Shown in pieces: positions 16,801 to 24,320 of a stretch of 64,000 bases of DNA (the stretch's first letter is position 1; each line of letters starts with the position of its first letter). The notes under the pieces were generated by a model. It saw only the letters and a program-made list of their open reading frames with translations. It had not been told where the DNA came from and did no database searches. A program made the position numbers and the translations under genes. Source of the stretch: JAABRE01 sp964413275 (GTDB lineage: Bacteria; Cyanobacteriota; Cyanobacteriia; Cyanobacteriales; JAABRE01); assembly GCA_964413275.1 (NCBI GenBank), contig CAYPSO010000009.1, positions 1 through 64,000 on the forward strand. The letters are read 5' to 3'.

Positions 16801-17786
16801 ATAGTGCAACCATTGAAATTAAAGAGGAGGTGGTAGGGGTTCAGCTTTATCTGGCGATTAAATATGGTTTGGATTTGCTTTATGGCTGCGATAGTTCTAT
16901 AAACCAAGATGATATTGCCATAATTACCGGGATTCGCATCCCTTGTGCTGCGGATGTGCCTTCTTATTTTATGGGGGTTAGTCCTGCGGATTTAAAATCA
17001 AGTAGATTAGTTCACTGTGCCCAAATTGGTAGTGATGCCATCGTCGTTATTGATCGCCGTAATAATCGTGGGGTTAAAATTGATACTACAACGGGAATTT
17101 TACCCTACGATCGCGAATTACTTAAGTTACGCAGAAGTGTGATTATGAATAAGCGATCGGCTTCTCGCTATGAACACCGCCGTTTCTTTGACCGTTTAAT
17201 TGAACTTATTGTAAAGTTTGTGCGTTTAGATCGGGAAAATTTCCGAGCCATCGGTCCATTTCCTTTTCCTTGGGAAGAGTTTTCTAATAAGTTGACTTTT
17301 GTCCCTTGGAAAAAACAATCATTTCAGCAAATGTTGTTACAAGCTAATCTCTCGTCGTCACTGGTGGAAGGGTTAATCGGAATAGAAATATTAGATCCCA
17401 AAGAAAATGCAGATTTGATACAGCAATTATTAAGGCAGGATGGGGGCGATCAAGCTAAGGGTTCACAAGTTGATACTTTCACTGCCTTAGTCAATAACCA
17501 AGATTTATCAACAGAAAGAAAGGTTTTCCAAGTAATTGAGCAATATATTACCCCTGTTTTAGAAAATGATGGCGGTAAGCTGGAACTACTCTATTTCGAT
17601 GCGAGTCTTGGTGAAGTAACGGTAAGGTTTTTAGGAAGTTGTGCTAATTGTCCTTCTTCAATTCTTTCAGTGGAAACTCTAGTTAAACCACCATTACTAA
17701 ATATTCCGGGAGTCTATCGCGTAGTACATCGAACTCATTTAAGGCGGGACGAAATAACTCACAAACCTTTACTTCATAGTTCCTAG
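13878..17786 (+). CDS. Molybdopterin oxidoreductase fused to C-terminal Nfu (NifU-like) domain
   Basis: 1302 residues, against about 700-750 for nitrate reductase NarB or NapA. N-terminal 4Fe-4S site: Cys62, Cys65, Cys69 and Cys92. Residues about 140-650 form the Mo-bisPGD catalytic fold, with Cys205 in SEHCLASAGA at the place of the Mo-ligand Cys of NapA/NarB. Residues about 715-830 are the dinucleotide-binding barrel (PKVYVARYNS, WIEINPDYAAQRNLNQGD). About 840-1190 is a helical region I do not recognise. About 1203-1285 is an Nfu domain with CANC at 1255-1258 (LENDGGKLELL, GSCANCPSSIL). No Tat signal, so probably cytoplasmic. Substrate unknown. Confidence 0.88.
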   Translation: MNFNKNGEKLVKARSLPPQEEAFSPWGGVHEFVLEYTANPKLQADPEIKKLHNFLVNNSSVCSFCGVGCPYGVVLNSQNKEKVVPLSKLGLCVKGATSLLTGGDAQREERLKHRGKKGDLSKAEALCDRIRTPMIRHHDGSWKEVSWEEALDRAAWLFLHVREWVGPEGVAIYGNGQKTIEGIWMASLYKNVFKISTIGANSEHCLASAGAAHELNFGNEASFTWKEFEELEICDVAILHGTNPVVTFPQAYKKLKSNTKAIKVVIDPIESDTVIDLRQSNQPTLHIRFEQGGDALFNLAVARVILENDWEDREFLDQAVEPESFQELYNLCFEDRCTPENVAQQIALEGDNPTELAQTIRYYASLIAQPNTEGYRPKPAFVSSMGINQSTGSYGFSTNLNLLLLTGNVGRKGAGSLRIAGQSNATSELMLGFNARRLLFNLDATNPEHRRELAEILEIPEHNIPDSHGTPVSRMSDDDYLYCFIFMGTQFTRNMPRLGNWLKRLGRSFNIMIDSFLPDGALEYADVILPALTYTERMGVIQRGDRTLQLQQPLTEAPPLAWADEEILARLALAISNRLQDPDTAALNDLDPEVVTRTFGRYLNESGKIDSASVFDHVVSTSCRLNVYNRLINSQGEPISHAMLRENAGLGVQWQGDGRYGEARTKGAVFPGLRDGEFTRAKLVRPPEKFLERLVTRGDEKLRSLITGRGRPGRNPKVYVARYNSGIKTLPIGAKKTDETYWIEINPDYAAQRNLNQGDPVRITSHHGTIIGSVSLNAHVPPEFPFLDFVPGEANRLTDYLDADRFTNQSLIKRTPIRVERLSLEEATLWQRPDADVFSKIVSSLYQHYTAVYPTETEADSFARGEPNAMDWLPLTSLRQPSNQKEEELAVLVGAMATFFQRYEEDTNYRASAAQMLEQWPGDKRERFLTILLPLLRKLDYDTLMMSLLNDVVGKVSLLDALGQIKYANLEEAHDSATIEIKEEVVGVQLYLAIKYGLDLLYGCDSSINQDDIAIITGIRIPCAADVPSYFMGVSPADLKSSRLVHCAQIGSDAIVVIDRRNNRGVKIDTTTGILPYDRELLKLRRSVIMNKRSASRYEHRRFFDRLIELIVKFVRLDRENFRAIGPFPFPWEEFSNKLTFVPWKKQSFQQMLLQANLSSSLVEGLIGIEILDPKENADLIQQLLRQDGGDQAKGSQVDTFTALVNNQDLSTERKVFQVIEQYITPVLENDGGKLELLYFDASLGEVTVRFLGSCANCPSSILSVETLVKPPLLNIPGVYRVVHRTHLRRDEITHKPLLHSS

Positions 17787-17845
17787 TAGATGAGCTACGA
17801 ACTCATATTACTGATTGATTTGTACTAACGGGACTTAAACAAAAA

Positions 17846-18045
17846 TTAAGCCCAAACAAAGCCAAAACTGGCTTTATAAGCTATGAATACGTCACGATTT
17901 TGGTTGAGCCATGAGACAAAACGATAAGACATAGCTGTACGAAATGCCTCCAAAGCTTCAGGAAAGGTGTTCAAAGGTTTATTAGCCCAACGTCTTCTTA
18001 GTCCTCCAGTTAGCTTGTGCCAAAGTATAAAAGTATAAGCACAAA
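17846..18045 (-). mobile_element. Remnant of an IS transposase, C-terminal end
   Basis: On the minus strand an open stretch of about 66 codons ends at TAA 17846-17848. It encodes LWHKLTGGLRRRW, NTFPEALEAFRTAMSYRF and a tail of YKASFGFVWA, which I recognise as the C-terminus of a cyanobacterial IS4-type transposase. A stop and a frame change lie just upstream, and the catalytic domain is missing. It fills most of the 330-base gap after the Mo-enzyme gene. IS family assignment is tentative. Confidence 0.7.
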
Positions 18046-18116
18046 ATTAAAAGAACCACAGAATCTTTGAAAGATAATGGTTTTATCTTTATTCAGCAAC
18101 CCATATTTAGTTTATT

Positions 18117-19571
18117 TCAGGTTTTCTCTGAATCAGGAATTGTAATATCCACAGTTGTGATTTGTGTATTTAAACTCCTTAATTCTGGTTCAATTTCTTT
18201 TTGATTACCTACTACTAAGGTAATAATTTTACTAGGTTGTAAATATTTTTGTGCTGCTTTTTGTACATCTTCAATACTTGTTGCTTTGACTTGTTTTTGG
18301 TATTGAAAAATAAAATCTAAGGGATAACCAAAATATTCGTAGCGCATTAAACGAGATAAAGTTTGTCTTGGTTTTTGGAAATTAAAGACAAAGGAATTAA
18401 GAATTGAGTCTTTAGCATAAGCTAATTCTTCTTCACTAATCCGTTGATTTTGTATTTTTTCGATTTCTGATTTGAGAGATTGAATAAAAGGTACAGTAGC
18501 ATCAGAACGAGTTTGACCTCCAGCTAAAAACATACCTGGATAATCGTAGTTAACCTGCCATGCTCCATAGACAGAATAAGCCAAGCCTTGACGAGAACGT
18601 ACTTCATTAAATAAACGTCCTCCAAAACCGTTTAAGACACCATTTAATACGGTTAAAGCGGGATAATCAGGTTCATTGGCTTGACCTCCAATATGACCTA
18701 ATCTAATATTACTTTGAGTTAACTGAGGTTGATTAATAAAAAATAAGCCATTTTCATATTTTTGATTGGCTGTCGGAATATTATTATTTATGTCCTGTTT
18801 AATCGGTTGCCAATCGCCAAAATTATCATTAATCAACTGTTTCATTGCCGGAGCATTAAAATCACCAACTATCCCTAAAATCATATTATTAGGATGAAAA
18901 TATTGTTGATAAAAATTAACTAAATCTTGACGATTAATATTATTAATTGTTTGATATTCTATGGTGCGAGCATAGGGGCTATTTTCCCCATAAATAACCT
19001 TTTGAAATTCTCGATCTGCGATCGCCTGTGGATCGTCATTACGACGGGCAATACTACTTTTAAATTGTTGTTTTGCTAACTCTATTTTATCATCGGGAAA
19101 AGCAGGTGATCGCAAAACTTCTGCAAATAACTGGAATACGGTTTCTAAGTCTTCAGTTAAGGTATTAAAACTAGCATTACCAGAAGTATCACCAATGGAA
19201 GTTTCCACCGTTGCCGCTTTATCTTCTAAAATTTTATTTAATCGATCTGCTGGATGTTCTTGAGTTCCGCCTAAACGCATTATAGTGCCAGTTAACTCTG
19301 CTAATCCTATCTTTTCTGAAGGTTCTAATCGAGAACCTGTTTTAATAAAAGTTGTACCACTTATCAAAGGAAGTTGATGATCTTCCATTAAATAAACCAC
19401 CATACCATTATCAAGTTGATAACGTTCATAATCTGGTATTTGTACTTCTTTTAAAGGAGGAAATTCTAAATCTTTATAGCTGTTTGGTGTTAAAGCAATA
19501 ACAGGTAAACTAAAAACAACTATTAAAAGTAATGTGGCTATTCCTAAAACTATTGAAGTAATTTTTTTCAT
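18117..19571 (-). CDS. M16 family peptidase, subunit lacking the zinc motif
   Basis: 484 residues with an N-terminal signal/anchor (about 5-27). M16 fold: YQLDNGMVVYLMEDHQLP, then GLAELTGTIMRLGG at about 89-102 where the zinc motif HXXEH should be, so this chain is not itself a zinc protease. The C-terminal half holds RLFNEVRSRQGLAYSVYG, the substrate-binding R/Y motif of M16B partners. It lies 112 bases after the M16 gene with the intact motif; the pair probably forms a heterodimer in the periplasm. Confidence 0.9.
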   Translation of the reverse strand: MKKITSIVLGIATLLLIVVFSLPVIALTPNSYKDLEFPPLKEVQIPDYERYQLDNGMVVYLMEDHQLPLISGTTFIKTGSRLEPSEKIGLAELTGTIMRLGGTQEHPADRLNKILEDKAATVETSIGDTSGNASFNTLTEDLETVFQLFAEVLRSPAFPDDKIELAKQQFKSSIARRNDDPQAIADREFQKVIYGENSPYARTIEYQTINNINRQDLVNFYQQYFHPNNMILGIVGDFNAPAMKQLINDNFGDWQPIKQDINNNIPTANQKYENGLFFINQPQLTQSNIRLGHIGGQANEPDYPALTVLNGVLNGFGGRLFNEVRSRQGLAYSVYGAWQVNYDYPGMFLAGGQTRSDATVPFIQSLKSEIEKIQNQRISEEELAYAKDSILNSFVFNFQKPRQTLSRLMRYEYFGYPLDFIFQYQKQVKATSIEDVQKAAQKYLQPSKIITLVVGNQKEIEPELRSLNTQITTVDITIPDSEKT

Positions 19572-19655
19572 TGGTATCGTTATATTTTTTCTGCAAAATT
19601 ATTTAATCTGTAGCAGTTAGCAATTAGCAAATTAGCCGAATCCTGACTACTGTAA

Positions 19656-19675
19656 GGGCAGAATATATTCTGCCC
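19656..19675. repeat. Palindrome of the GGGC...GCCC family between the M16 genes
   Basis: GGGCAGAATA followed by its exact reverse complement, in the 112-base gap between the two M16 genes. It shares the AATATATT centre with the palindrome at 5978-6007. No T-run follows. Confidence 0.75.
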
Positions 19676-19683
19676 CTACTGAA

Positions 19684-21222
19684 TTACTGACTAATTAATC
19701 GTCCTATAGTCCGATTTTCTGGGGTAAAAGTTTTTTGTGCTACCCTTTGAATATCAGCAGCAGTAACAGCAGATATTTTGTCAATTTCTTGAAATAAATT
19801 GGACCAGTTTCCTGTTTTAACTTGATATTCTGCTAGGGTTTGAGCCATACCCATATTTGAATCTAACATTCTAATAAAGTTAGCTTTTGCTTGGGTTTTA
19901 ACTCGATTTAATTCGTCTTCAGTAACTAATTCAGTTTTTAATTTATCTATTTCTAATCTCAAAGCTTGAGCAAGCTCATCAAGGGTTTTACCTTGAGATG
20001 TTAAGGCAAAAAACAGCATTAAATTAGGATATTTATCCCCCGGAAAACCATTAAAACCTTGGGCAGCAAGAGCAACTTGTTTTTCCTCCACTAAAGATTT
20101 GTATAAACGAGATGTACGCCCGTCACTTAATAAAGAAGCGATTAAATCGTAAACAGCATTATCAGCATCATTAATATTTGGACGATGATAACCTTCTAAA
20201 TATAAAGGTTGAGCTGGTAATTTTAATTCTATTTCTTTAGTCTCTTGTTGGGCAGGTTCAACTATTGTCAATTTTGGTGGTTTTTCTTGGGTTTTATATC
20301 TACCAAAATAAACTTTAGCTAATCTCTTAACTTCCTCAGATTTAACATCACCAACTACGGCAATAGTTAAGTTATTAGGGACATAATAGGTGTTAAAAAA
20401 TTCCTGAACATCTTCCCTTGTCAAATTGCGAATATCCTCGTTATAGCCAATTACAGGTCTTTTATAGGGATGTTGAGTATAAGCCTTATCTATAAATGCT
20501 TCAACCATTTGACCGATAGGAGAATTATCGGTACGCATTCTTCTTTCTTCTAAAATTACATCTTTTTCTTTATAAAATTCCCGAAAAACTGGATCGAGAA
20601 AACGTTCAGATTCTAATGACATCCATAATTCCAATTTATTAGAAGGAAAACTATAAAAATAACTCGTAAAATCCGCAGAAGTTGCTGCATTTAAACCAAC
20701 TCCCCCTTCAGTTTCTACTATTTGCCCAAACTCATTTTGTTTAACATATTTATTAGCTTCGGATTCAATTTGTTTAAATTCATTTTCTAACTGAGATATT
20801 TTTAATTTATCGTTATTTTTTTTAGCTGTTTGAATTTCTTTAAATTTTTCATCTAATCGAGCTAATAATTTTTCTTCTGCTTGATAATTGGTAGTACCTA
20901 TGGTACTTGTTCCTTTAAAAGCTAAATGTTCTAAGAAATGAGCTACACCCGTTTTACCATTCGGTTCATCTACACCACCTACATCAGCATAAGTAACAAA
21001 AGAAACCACTGGAGCTTGATTATCTTCTAAAACAATGAATTTCATACCATTATCTAAAGTAAATTCATCTATACGTTGAATTACTCGGTCTAAATAGGGC
21101 TGTATTGATGACTGTGTATTGGTTTCGAGACTTGCTTCTGCTGGATGGATATTAACAGTCCAAATTAATAGACAAATTATCAGAAAACAAGTTAATCGTC
21201 GGTAGAAAGGACTTCTATTCAT
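19684..21222 (-). CDS. M16 family zinc metalloprotease, catalytic subunit
   Basis: 512 residues with a signal peptide (about 1-30, ending AEA). The zinc-binding motif HFLEH lies at 95-99, with the distal glutamates in SLESERFLDPVFREFYKEK and EERRMRTDN. A charged insertion at about 125-160 is typical of this group. The C-terminal half holds GRTSRLYKSLVEEKQVALAA. Likely degrades peptides in the periplasm together with its zinc-less partner downstream. Confidence 0.92.
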   Translation of the reverse strand: MNRSPFYRRLTCFLIICLLIWTVNIHPAEASLETNTQSSIQPYLDRVIQRIDEFTLDNGMKFIVLEDNQAPVVSFVTYADVGGVDEPNGKTGVAHFLEHLAFKGTSTIGTTNYQAEEKLLARLDEKFKEIQTAKKNNDKLKISQLENEFKQIESEANKYVKQNEFGQIVETEGGVGLNAATSADFTSYFYSFPSNKLELWMSLESERFLDPVFREFYKEKDVILEERRMRTDNSPIGQMVEAFIDKAYTQHPYKRPVIGYNEDIRNLTREDVQEFFNTYYVPNNLTIAVVGDVKSEEVKRLAKVYFGRYKTQEKPPKLTIVEPAQQETKEIELKLPAQPLYLEGYHRPNINDADNAVYDLIASLLSDGRTSRLYKSLVEEKQVALAAQGFNGFPGDKYPNLMLFFALTSQGKTLDELAQALRLEIDKLKTELVTEDELNRVKTQAKANFIRMLDSNMGMAQTLAEYQVKTGNWSNLFQEIDKISAVTAADIQRVAQKTFTPENRTIGRLISQ

Positions 21223-21447
21223 GGGATTTTTATGGCCAAAATAATTTAATGATTAAGTTGTTATGCAGTTAATTTTTACAATTTTAGCGGGTAAAAGGGC
21301 AATCTTTCCAATTTTCAGAAAATTAAGATCACCAAAATCCATCAAACCTCTCTCTGAAGGCAGAAGATTCTATGTAACCTTAATTGAATTCCTACTATTG
21401 AGTTATACCTTGGTTATATTTGGTAAGTCCAAAGCAAAAAAGAAGCA

Positions 21448-21539
21448 ATATAACGGCCTGCGGCTCACCGGACGGTTATGATGTTTGCATCATAACTGAT
21501 AGAGTAACGCTCCGTTCCTAGTGCAGCCGCTTGTTAGGC
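21448..21539 (-). other. attC site of an integron gene cassette
   Basis: On the minus strand the site starts with GCCTAAC (21539-21533) and ends with GTTATAT (21454-21448). Arms pair as in attC: TAAC/GTTA, then AGCCGC (21525-21530) with GCGGCT (21460-21465), with unpaired bases between. The centre holds a 9-bp hairpin, GTTATGATG (21475-21483) with CATCATAAC (21488-21496). It overlaps the 3' end of the DUF2971 gene, as attC sites do. The last six bases belong to the target, not to the cassette. Confidence 0.8.
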
Positions 21540-22324
21540 AATAGAACTGAGATGACCCACAAGCGTGCATAATCAAGCTTGGCTCAGTTGCCAAATTTGA
21601 TTTGCTGACTTCAATGTGACTATAGCCATATCGGTTCATAACTGCTCTAACTAAATCATGAAACCAAGAAGAAGCAAATGGAGACGTAATTATACGACCA
21701 AATAAGGCTTTAGAATCAATAGGGATATAGTAACCATTTTGTGAAGGTGGAAGTTTCACTTGGTGTTTTCCTTGTTCATCAAGTGGGACTTTCTCATATA
21801 TTACTCTTATCTCTTTCTCATATTCAAAAGGAGATCTCTTTGTAGTACAGGTAAAAAACCTACTGCCAGCAAAGACACCAGAGATATACCTAACTTGACC
21901 AATAAATATATCTTCTGAAAAAGATCTAAAACATTCTTTGAGTCTGGAGAAACTTGTTTCAATGGCAACTCCATCACTAGTATTATCAAGATAAATCTTC
22001 CATAGGGCATATGATTCATGAATGTCATGATTCCAGCAATTCACAAAAAAATGTCTCCTATGATCTCTTGGGAAGTCATTTTGTATTTGATCAAGCAACC
22101 CTGGCAATGGGTGATCGACTAAATTGAAAAGACCTTCAAATTTATCTTCTTTTGCTAATAAACTTAAGCTAGGGAAGAAAAGAGAGTTGTTTTCAAGAAC
22201 TGATAGAAATTTAGTCATACTCATGTATCTTCTGACAATACATTCATCAGATACAATGTCAAGTCTGTCATCCTCTTTATACATGAAGTTGATTCTAAAG
22301 ATTTAATCGTGTAAATCAGCCTAA
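21454..22324 (-). mobile_element. Solitary integron gene cassette (DUF2971 gene + attC) in a secondary site
   Basis: The 871-base unit begins on the minus strand at G^TTAGGC (22325/22324) and ends at the G of the attC cut site (21454). TTAGGC at the 5' end is the exact complement of the GCCTAA that opens the attC, as expected when a circular cassette opens at its own attC. Removing the unit joins TATAA (21449-21453) to CTATTTATTATACTGAC (22325 on). The same string TATAACTATTTATTATACTG stands uninterrupted at 23294-23313. No integrase gene is in the window. Confidence 0.78.
21490..22284 (-). CDS. DUF2971 domain protein, cassette gene
   Basis: 264 residues, soluble. DUF2971 features: RRYMSMTKFLSVLENNSLFF and FVNCWNHDIHESYALWKIY near residues 80-98, EKEIRVIYEKVP, and a C-terminal DLVRAVMNRYGYSHIEVSKS. 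The last 17 codons read through the attC site and probably add little to the fold. ATG start 40 bases inside the cassette edge. DUF2971 function is unknown; such genes are common in accessory DNA. The cassette has no visible promoter, so expression depends on the flanks. Confidence 0.85.
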   Translation of the reverse strand: MYKEDDRLDIVSDECIVRRYMSMTKFLSVLENNSLFFPSLSLLAKEDKFEGLFNLVDHPLPGLLDQIQNDFPRDHRRHFFVNCWNHDIHESYALWKIYLDNTSDGVAIETSFSRLKECFRSFSEDIFIGQVRYISGVFAGSRFFTCTTKRSPFEYEKEIRVIYEKVPLDEQGKHQVKLPPSQNGYYIPIDSKALFGRIITSPFASSWFHDLVRAVMNRYGYSHIEVSKSNLATEPSLIMHACGSSQFYCLTSGCTRNGALLYQL

Positions 22325-22443
22325 CTATTTATTATACTGACAATTTCTGTATAATCAATCCCTAAAGGACAAAAAATAGAAAGTTTCCGTATAATTCCCC
22401 TGTAGAGAATATTATTCAGAAACTTTCCGCACAATTGCTGATG
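22323..22443. repeat. Repeat copy A of the accessory island
   Basis: Copy A matches 23297-23378 nearly base for base in two blocks: 22323-22356, and about 22398-22443 (TGTAGAGAATATTAT, CAGAAACTTTCCGCACAATT). Between the blocks it has about 39 extra bases bounded by two GTATAAT copies, so copy B may have lost them by slippage. The integron cassette is inserted at its left end. Confidence 0.8.
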
Positions 22444-22472
22444 TTATGCCGTAATCAATCCTGTTGCCTCTG

Positions 22473-22907
22473 TTAAGAAGCAACTGTCCAATCCTCAAGT
22501 ACTAGTCCTGAAACTTTACTAAAGTCCCGATGATTACGAGTCAGCAAAGTCAAATCACGAGATAGGGCAATTGCAGCAATTCGCGCATCCATTTTTGCTA
22601 ATTGAATTCGTTGAGATTCTAATTCAGTGTATGCTGTAGCTGCACTTGCATCAAACGAAGCAACGGGTAGCACTTTGAAATTGCTCACAATTCGCGCCAT
22701 TATCTCGTATCCCTTTACAACCTGATTTAGAGTACGAGCACGATTTATATAAGCGTGGCTTCCAAGCATTTGCTCATGAAACGTCACAATAGATACCGCA
22801 AAGTCTGATAGTGAGTGCTGTGCCATACGTTTTCTAAGATTGTTGTAATCCTCCCCCACCTGACGTTGTAGAATACTCAAATGGTCAGTATCTAACAAAT
22901 ATTTCAT
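22473..22907 (-). CDS. VapC-type PIN-domain toxin
   Basis: 144 residues, a PIN-domain ribonuclease. Acidic residues are in place: LLDTDHLS (Asp6/Asp8), FHEQMLG (Glu about 44), LAKMDARIAAIAL (Asp about 122) and LLTRNHRDFSKV. Toxins of this type cut tRNA or rRNA when not held by the antitoxin. The start overlaps the antitoxin gene upstream by 4 bases. Codon and base use look richer in G+C than the neighbours, suggesting transfer. Both genes lie between two copies of a repeat. Confidence 0.9.
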   Translation of the reverse strand: MKYLLDTDHLSILQRQVGEDYNNLRKRMAQHSLSDFAVSIVTFHEQMLGSHAYINRARTLNQVVKGYEIMARIVSNFKVLPVASFDASAATAYTELESQRIQLAKMDARIAAIALSRDLTLLTRNHRDFSKVSGLVLEDWTVAS

Positions 22908-23137
22908 AGCTCATCTTGTGCTTCGAGCAGAGACTCATCTCCCTGACGAATTGCTCGTCCATAAGCGAGTACCTCCTCAAAGGCAGGTTCATCCTTCAAT
23001 GATCCTGTAATTTGTTGCAGCCAGTTCATCTGCTGAGAAATTGCAATTTGCTTCTGCAACTGGGCAATCGCAGCTTCTACTGCTGCAAGTCGTTCCTCTA
23101 AAGAAGTATTGATTTTCATTTCCTTTTTCCCTAGCAA
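22904..23137 (-). CDS. Antitoxin partner of the VapC-type toxin
   Basis: 77 residues. The N-terminal half is a coiled coil (LEERLAAVEAAIAQLQKQI) and the C-terminal half acidic (EEVLAYGRAIRQGDESLLEAQDEL), suiting a toxin-neutralising tail. No classical DNA-binding domain is obvious. It overlaps the toxin gene by 4 bases. The call rests on the pairing. TTTCCT-rich sequence upstream supplies AAGGAAA as ribosome site. Confidence 0.75.
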   Translation of the reverse strand: MLGKKEMKINTSLEERLAAVEAAIAQLQKQIAISQQMNWLQQITGSLKDEPAFEEVLAYGRAIRQGDESLLEAQDEL

Positions 23138-23529
23138 ATGCTACTTTGAATTAGCATTGTAAAGCATATCTTTATGCTAACTCATAAAAAAAGGACTGGA
23201 CTCTAAACAAATGATTGCCCGTTTTTCGTGAATGAGGATAGCCACCTGACGGGCATTTCACCAACGACTCATTAATGAAATCTCCGTTAGCGGTATAACT
23301 ATTTATTATACTGACATTTTCTGTATAATCCCCCTGTAGAGAATATTATCCAGAAACTTTCCGCACAATTGCCGATGATAGCCTGAAACTTTGACCAAAT
23401 AGTTATATTATCCCAAAACGTTCTGAATATCGTTCTATGGACAAACCGATTTGCCGTTGAGTAATTCACAAATATACTAAGATGAGAATGGTTGCCAATA
23501 TCTTATTAAATAAACAATAAATATATAAA
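23138..23529. promoter_or_regulatory. 392-base gap: likely TA promoter/operator plus repeat copy B
   Basis: Just upstream of the antitoxin an inverted repeat TTAGCAT (23151-23157) / ATGCTAA (23174-23180) could be the operator for self-regulation. Further on are a GCCCG/CGGGC inverted repeat (about 23217-23256), repeat copy B (23294-23378) and a stretch leading to the TIGR04376 gene with no other feature visible. Confidence 0.5.
23294..23378. repeat. Repeat copy B of the accessory island
   Basis: About 85 bases starting TATAACTATTTATTATACTG and ending near CGCACAATTGCCGATG. It matches copy A at 22323-22443 except for a 39-base gap and a few changes, and lies in the same orientation about 970 bases away. 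Its left end TATAAC shows what copy A looked like before the cassette came in. Confidence 0.8.
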
Positions 23530-24078
23530 ATGAGCTTATTTGATTTTTTAGAAACTAGACTAGATGAATTTCTTAAAGATAATCCCTCACTAGAGTTAGG
23601 TGCATTAGCGGAACAATTAAGGGAACAAGAAGAAGATACCCTGAAGTTAATTTATCAATTACAATTAGAAGAAAAGAACTTACAACACGAAATTCTCAAG
23701 TTAGCTGAAGAAATTCAAACTTGGCACAAAAGAGTTAATATTGCTAAAAATGCAGGAGAGTTAGATTTAGCTAAAGCTGCCGAGGCAAGAGAAGCTAGTT
23801 TATTGCATAAAGGAAATCAAGTTTGGGGAAAAATGGAAGGGGCAAAAAAGCGTTCAGAACAATCTAAAGATTTATATAAACAGATACAACAACGACGCAA
23901 ACAAATAGAATTAGAAATAACAAAACTGCAAAACAATCAACCAAATAAAAATAGTTATTCTGGTTGGAATGATAATAATAATTATGGTCAATATGGCACA
24001 AAAAATGATATTTTAGAACAAAAATTTCAAAAATTAGAAATAGATAGAGAATTAGAACAGATGAAAAGAAAAAGTTAA
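23530..24078 (+). CDS. TIGR04376 family protein
   Basis: 182 residues, almost all helical and highly charged. It begins MSLFDFLETRLDEFLKDNPSLEL, the signature of cyanobacterial TIGR04376 proteins. A long coiled coil (about 30-135) is followed by an Asn/Gly/Tyr-rich linker (about 138-158) and a short terminal helix. Function unknown; no membrane segment. It stands alone. Confidence 0.85.
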   Translation: MSLFDFLETRLDEFLKDNPSLELGALAEQLREQEEDTLKLIYQLQLEEKNLQHEILKLAEEIQTWHKRVNIAKNAGELDLAKAAEAREASLLHKGNQVWGKMEGAKKRSEQSKDLYKQIQQRRKQIELEITKLQNNQPNKNSYSGWNDNNNYGQYGTKNDILEQKFQKLEIDRELEQMKRKS

Positions 24079-24320
24079 TAATTTAATTCGTGGTTCGTAC
24101 ATAGAGACGCAAAATTAATTATATAAAAATTAAAAAATTTTATATATGTATATCTCATTTTGTATCTTTATTGGATATAATTTTATTAGGAAATAAGGTT
24201 TAAATCCCTTATTGTGACTACTGTACGGGCGAAGGGCAGGAAAGCCCCTACTGACTACTGACTACTCTCTCAACCACTAATTTAAATGCGTGACAGCTTA
24301 TGACTTTATTATTAACTAAT

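Noticed and set aside
21263..21481. 72-codon plus-strand frame before the attC site
   Set aside because: Poor composition, no ribosome site, and its end runs into the attC site; no protein family signs.
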